A DNA stretch of 64,000 bases from contig NZ_JBDIWA010000002.1 of NCBI RefSeq assembly GCF_039794105.1, positions 124,001-188,000 on the forward strand, in the 5' to 3' direction. Under the pieces are notes generated by a model. It had not been told where the DNA came from, did no database searches, and saw only the letters and a program-made list of their open reading frames with translations. How positions within the stretch are numbered: position 1 is the first letter of the stretch; each line of letters starts with the position of its first letter. This DNA comes from Kuenenia sp039794105. GTDB taxonomy: Bacteria > Planctomycetota > Brocadiia > Brocadiales > Brocadiaceae. Positions 63,699 to 64,000 of this stretch are shown here, piece by piece. The position numbers and the translations under genes are program-made.

Positions 63699-64000
63699 CT
63701 ATTCAACCTTTACCGTTAGTGATTTTTTCAGGCAATCTGTCTTAAATTTGACCTTTGCAGTCCCCTTTTTTTTCTTTGCGGTTATGGTAAATAGAGCCTG
63801 CCCGTTGGCGTCTGTGATATTGCCGGATGGTGAAACCGATATGCGCTTTTTGCCCGCCTTGTTTACTGTTGCATTTATCGTCTCGCCTTCAGAAGGAGAA
63901 TCGTATTCGCCTGTTACGGTCACTGTCACATCGCTGCTTTCTTCTCGACTTAGGTATAACTTATTGGGATCTGTAGTTATCGATCCCAGGCATTCCGAAT
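63699..64000 (-). CDS. C-terminal end of a surface protein with bacterial Ig-like domain (partial)
   Basis: The frame is open to the window edge, so only the last 99 codons are seen; the GTG at 63929 is not the start. The segment ITTDPNKLYLSREESSDVTV followed by VTGEYDSPSEGETINATV, SPSGNITDANGQALFTITAK and a lysine-rich ending fits a bacterial Ig-like fold such as the Big_1/invasin type. Such modules end large exported surface proteins. The larger gene lies to the right. Confidence 0.65.
   Translation of the reverse strand, partial: SECLGSITTDPNKLYLSREESSDVTVTVTGEYDSPSEGETINATVNKAGKKRISVSPSGNITDANGQALFTITAKKKKGTAKVKFKTDCLKKSLTVKVE

Noticed and set aside
1..64000. Firm assignment to an anammox genus
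   Set aside because: No hydrazine synthesis, ladderane or rRNA gene lies here; the resemblance rests on general gene mix and repeats only.

Overview
The window looks like chromosome from an AT-rich Gram-negative bacterium with a large signalling repertoire. The mix of genes (sigma-54 regulators, many PAS kinases, c-di-GMP enzymes, type IV pilus/type II secretion-like genes, Mo-cofactor genes) and the density of short palindromic repeats remind me of anammox Planctomycetes such as 'Candidatus Kuenenia'. That is an inference from style: no rRNA and no anammox marker gene lies here.

Layout. 1-5 kb: a decayed REP-associated transposase, a membrane PAS-GGDEF-EAL protein, a small beta-rich protein and an HD-GYP phosphodiesterase. 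5.4-9.2 kb: glutaminyl-tRNA synthetase and one half of an ABC exporter. 9.4-12.7 kb: moaC, a remnant region with small ORFs, a nucleotidyltransferase toxin-antitoxin pair and moaA. 12.7-17.7 kb: a sigma-54 response regulator with its large multi-PAS kinase. 18-21.5 kb: Mrp-type Fe-S ATPase, a four-cluster ferredoxin and clpX. 21.5-28.8 kb: a giant radical SAM protein, transaldolase, a DUF433/DUF5615 pair and comEC. 28.9-30.0 kb: two tandem c-di-GMP-I (GEMM) riboswitches, each with its own terminator. 30.1-42.6 kb: TPR protein, CvpA, miaA, then a pilus/secretion cluster (PilM/GspL-like fusion, two inner-membrane proteins, secretin, four pilin-like proteins). 42.8-52.3 kb: the other ABC exporter half, a broken transposase, an unknown 433-aa protein, a DASS transporter, mnmA, a TlpA thioredoxin, a small membrane protein and SppA. 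52.6-62.8 kb: a response regulator-GGDEF-EAL protein, a second sigma-54 regulator/kinase pair, a receiver-CheC protein and a hybrid kinase. The last 300 bp hold the C-terminal end of an Ig-like-domain protein running off the edge.

Two themes join the genes. First, c-di-GMP: three turnover proteins plus two c-di-GMP riboswitches directly upstream of the TPR/pilus region suggest that the messenger controls envelope or pilus functions here. Second, the intergenic DNA is crowded with at least seven families of short inverted-repeat elements (one with a perfect 9-bp target duplication). Several of them supply the stop codon of the neighbouring gene. No tRNA, rRNA or CRISPR array was recognised.
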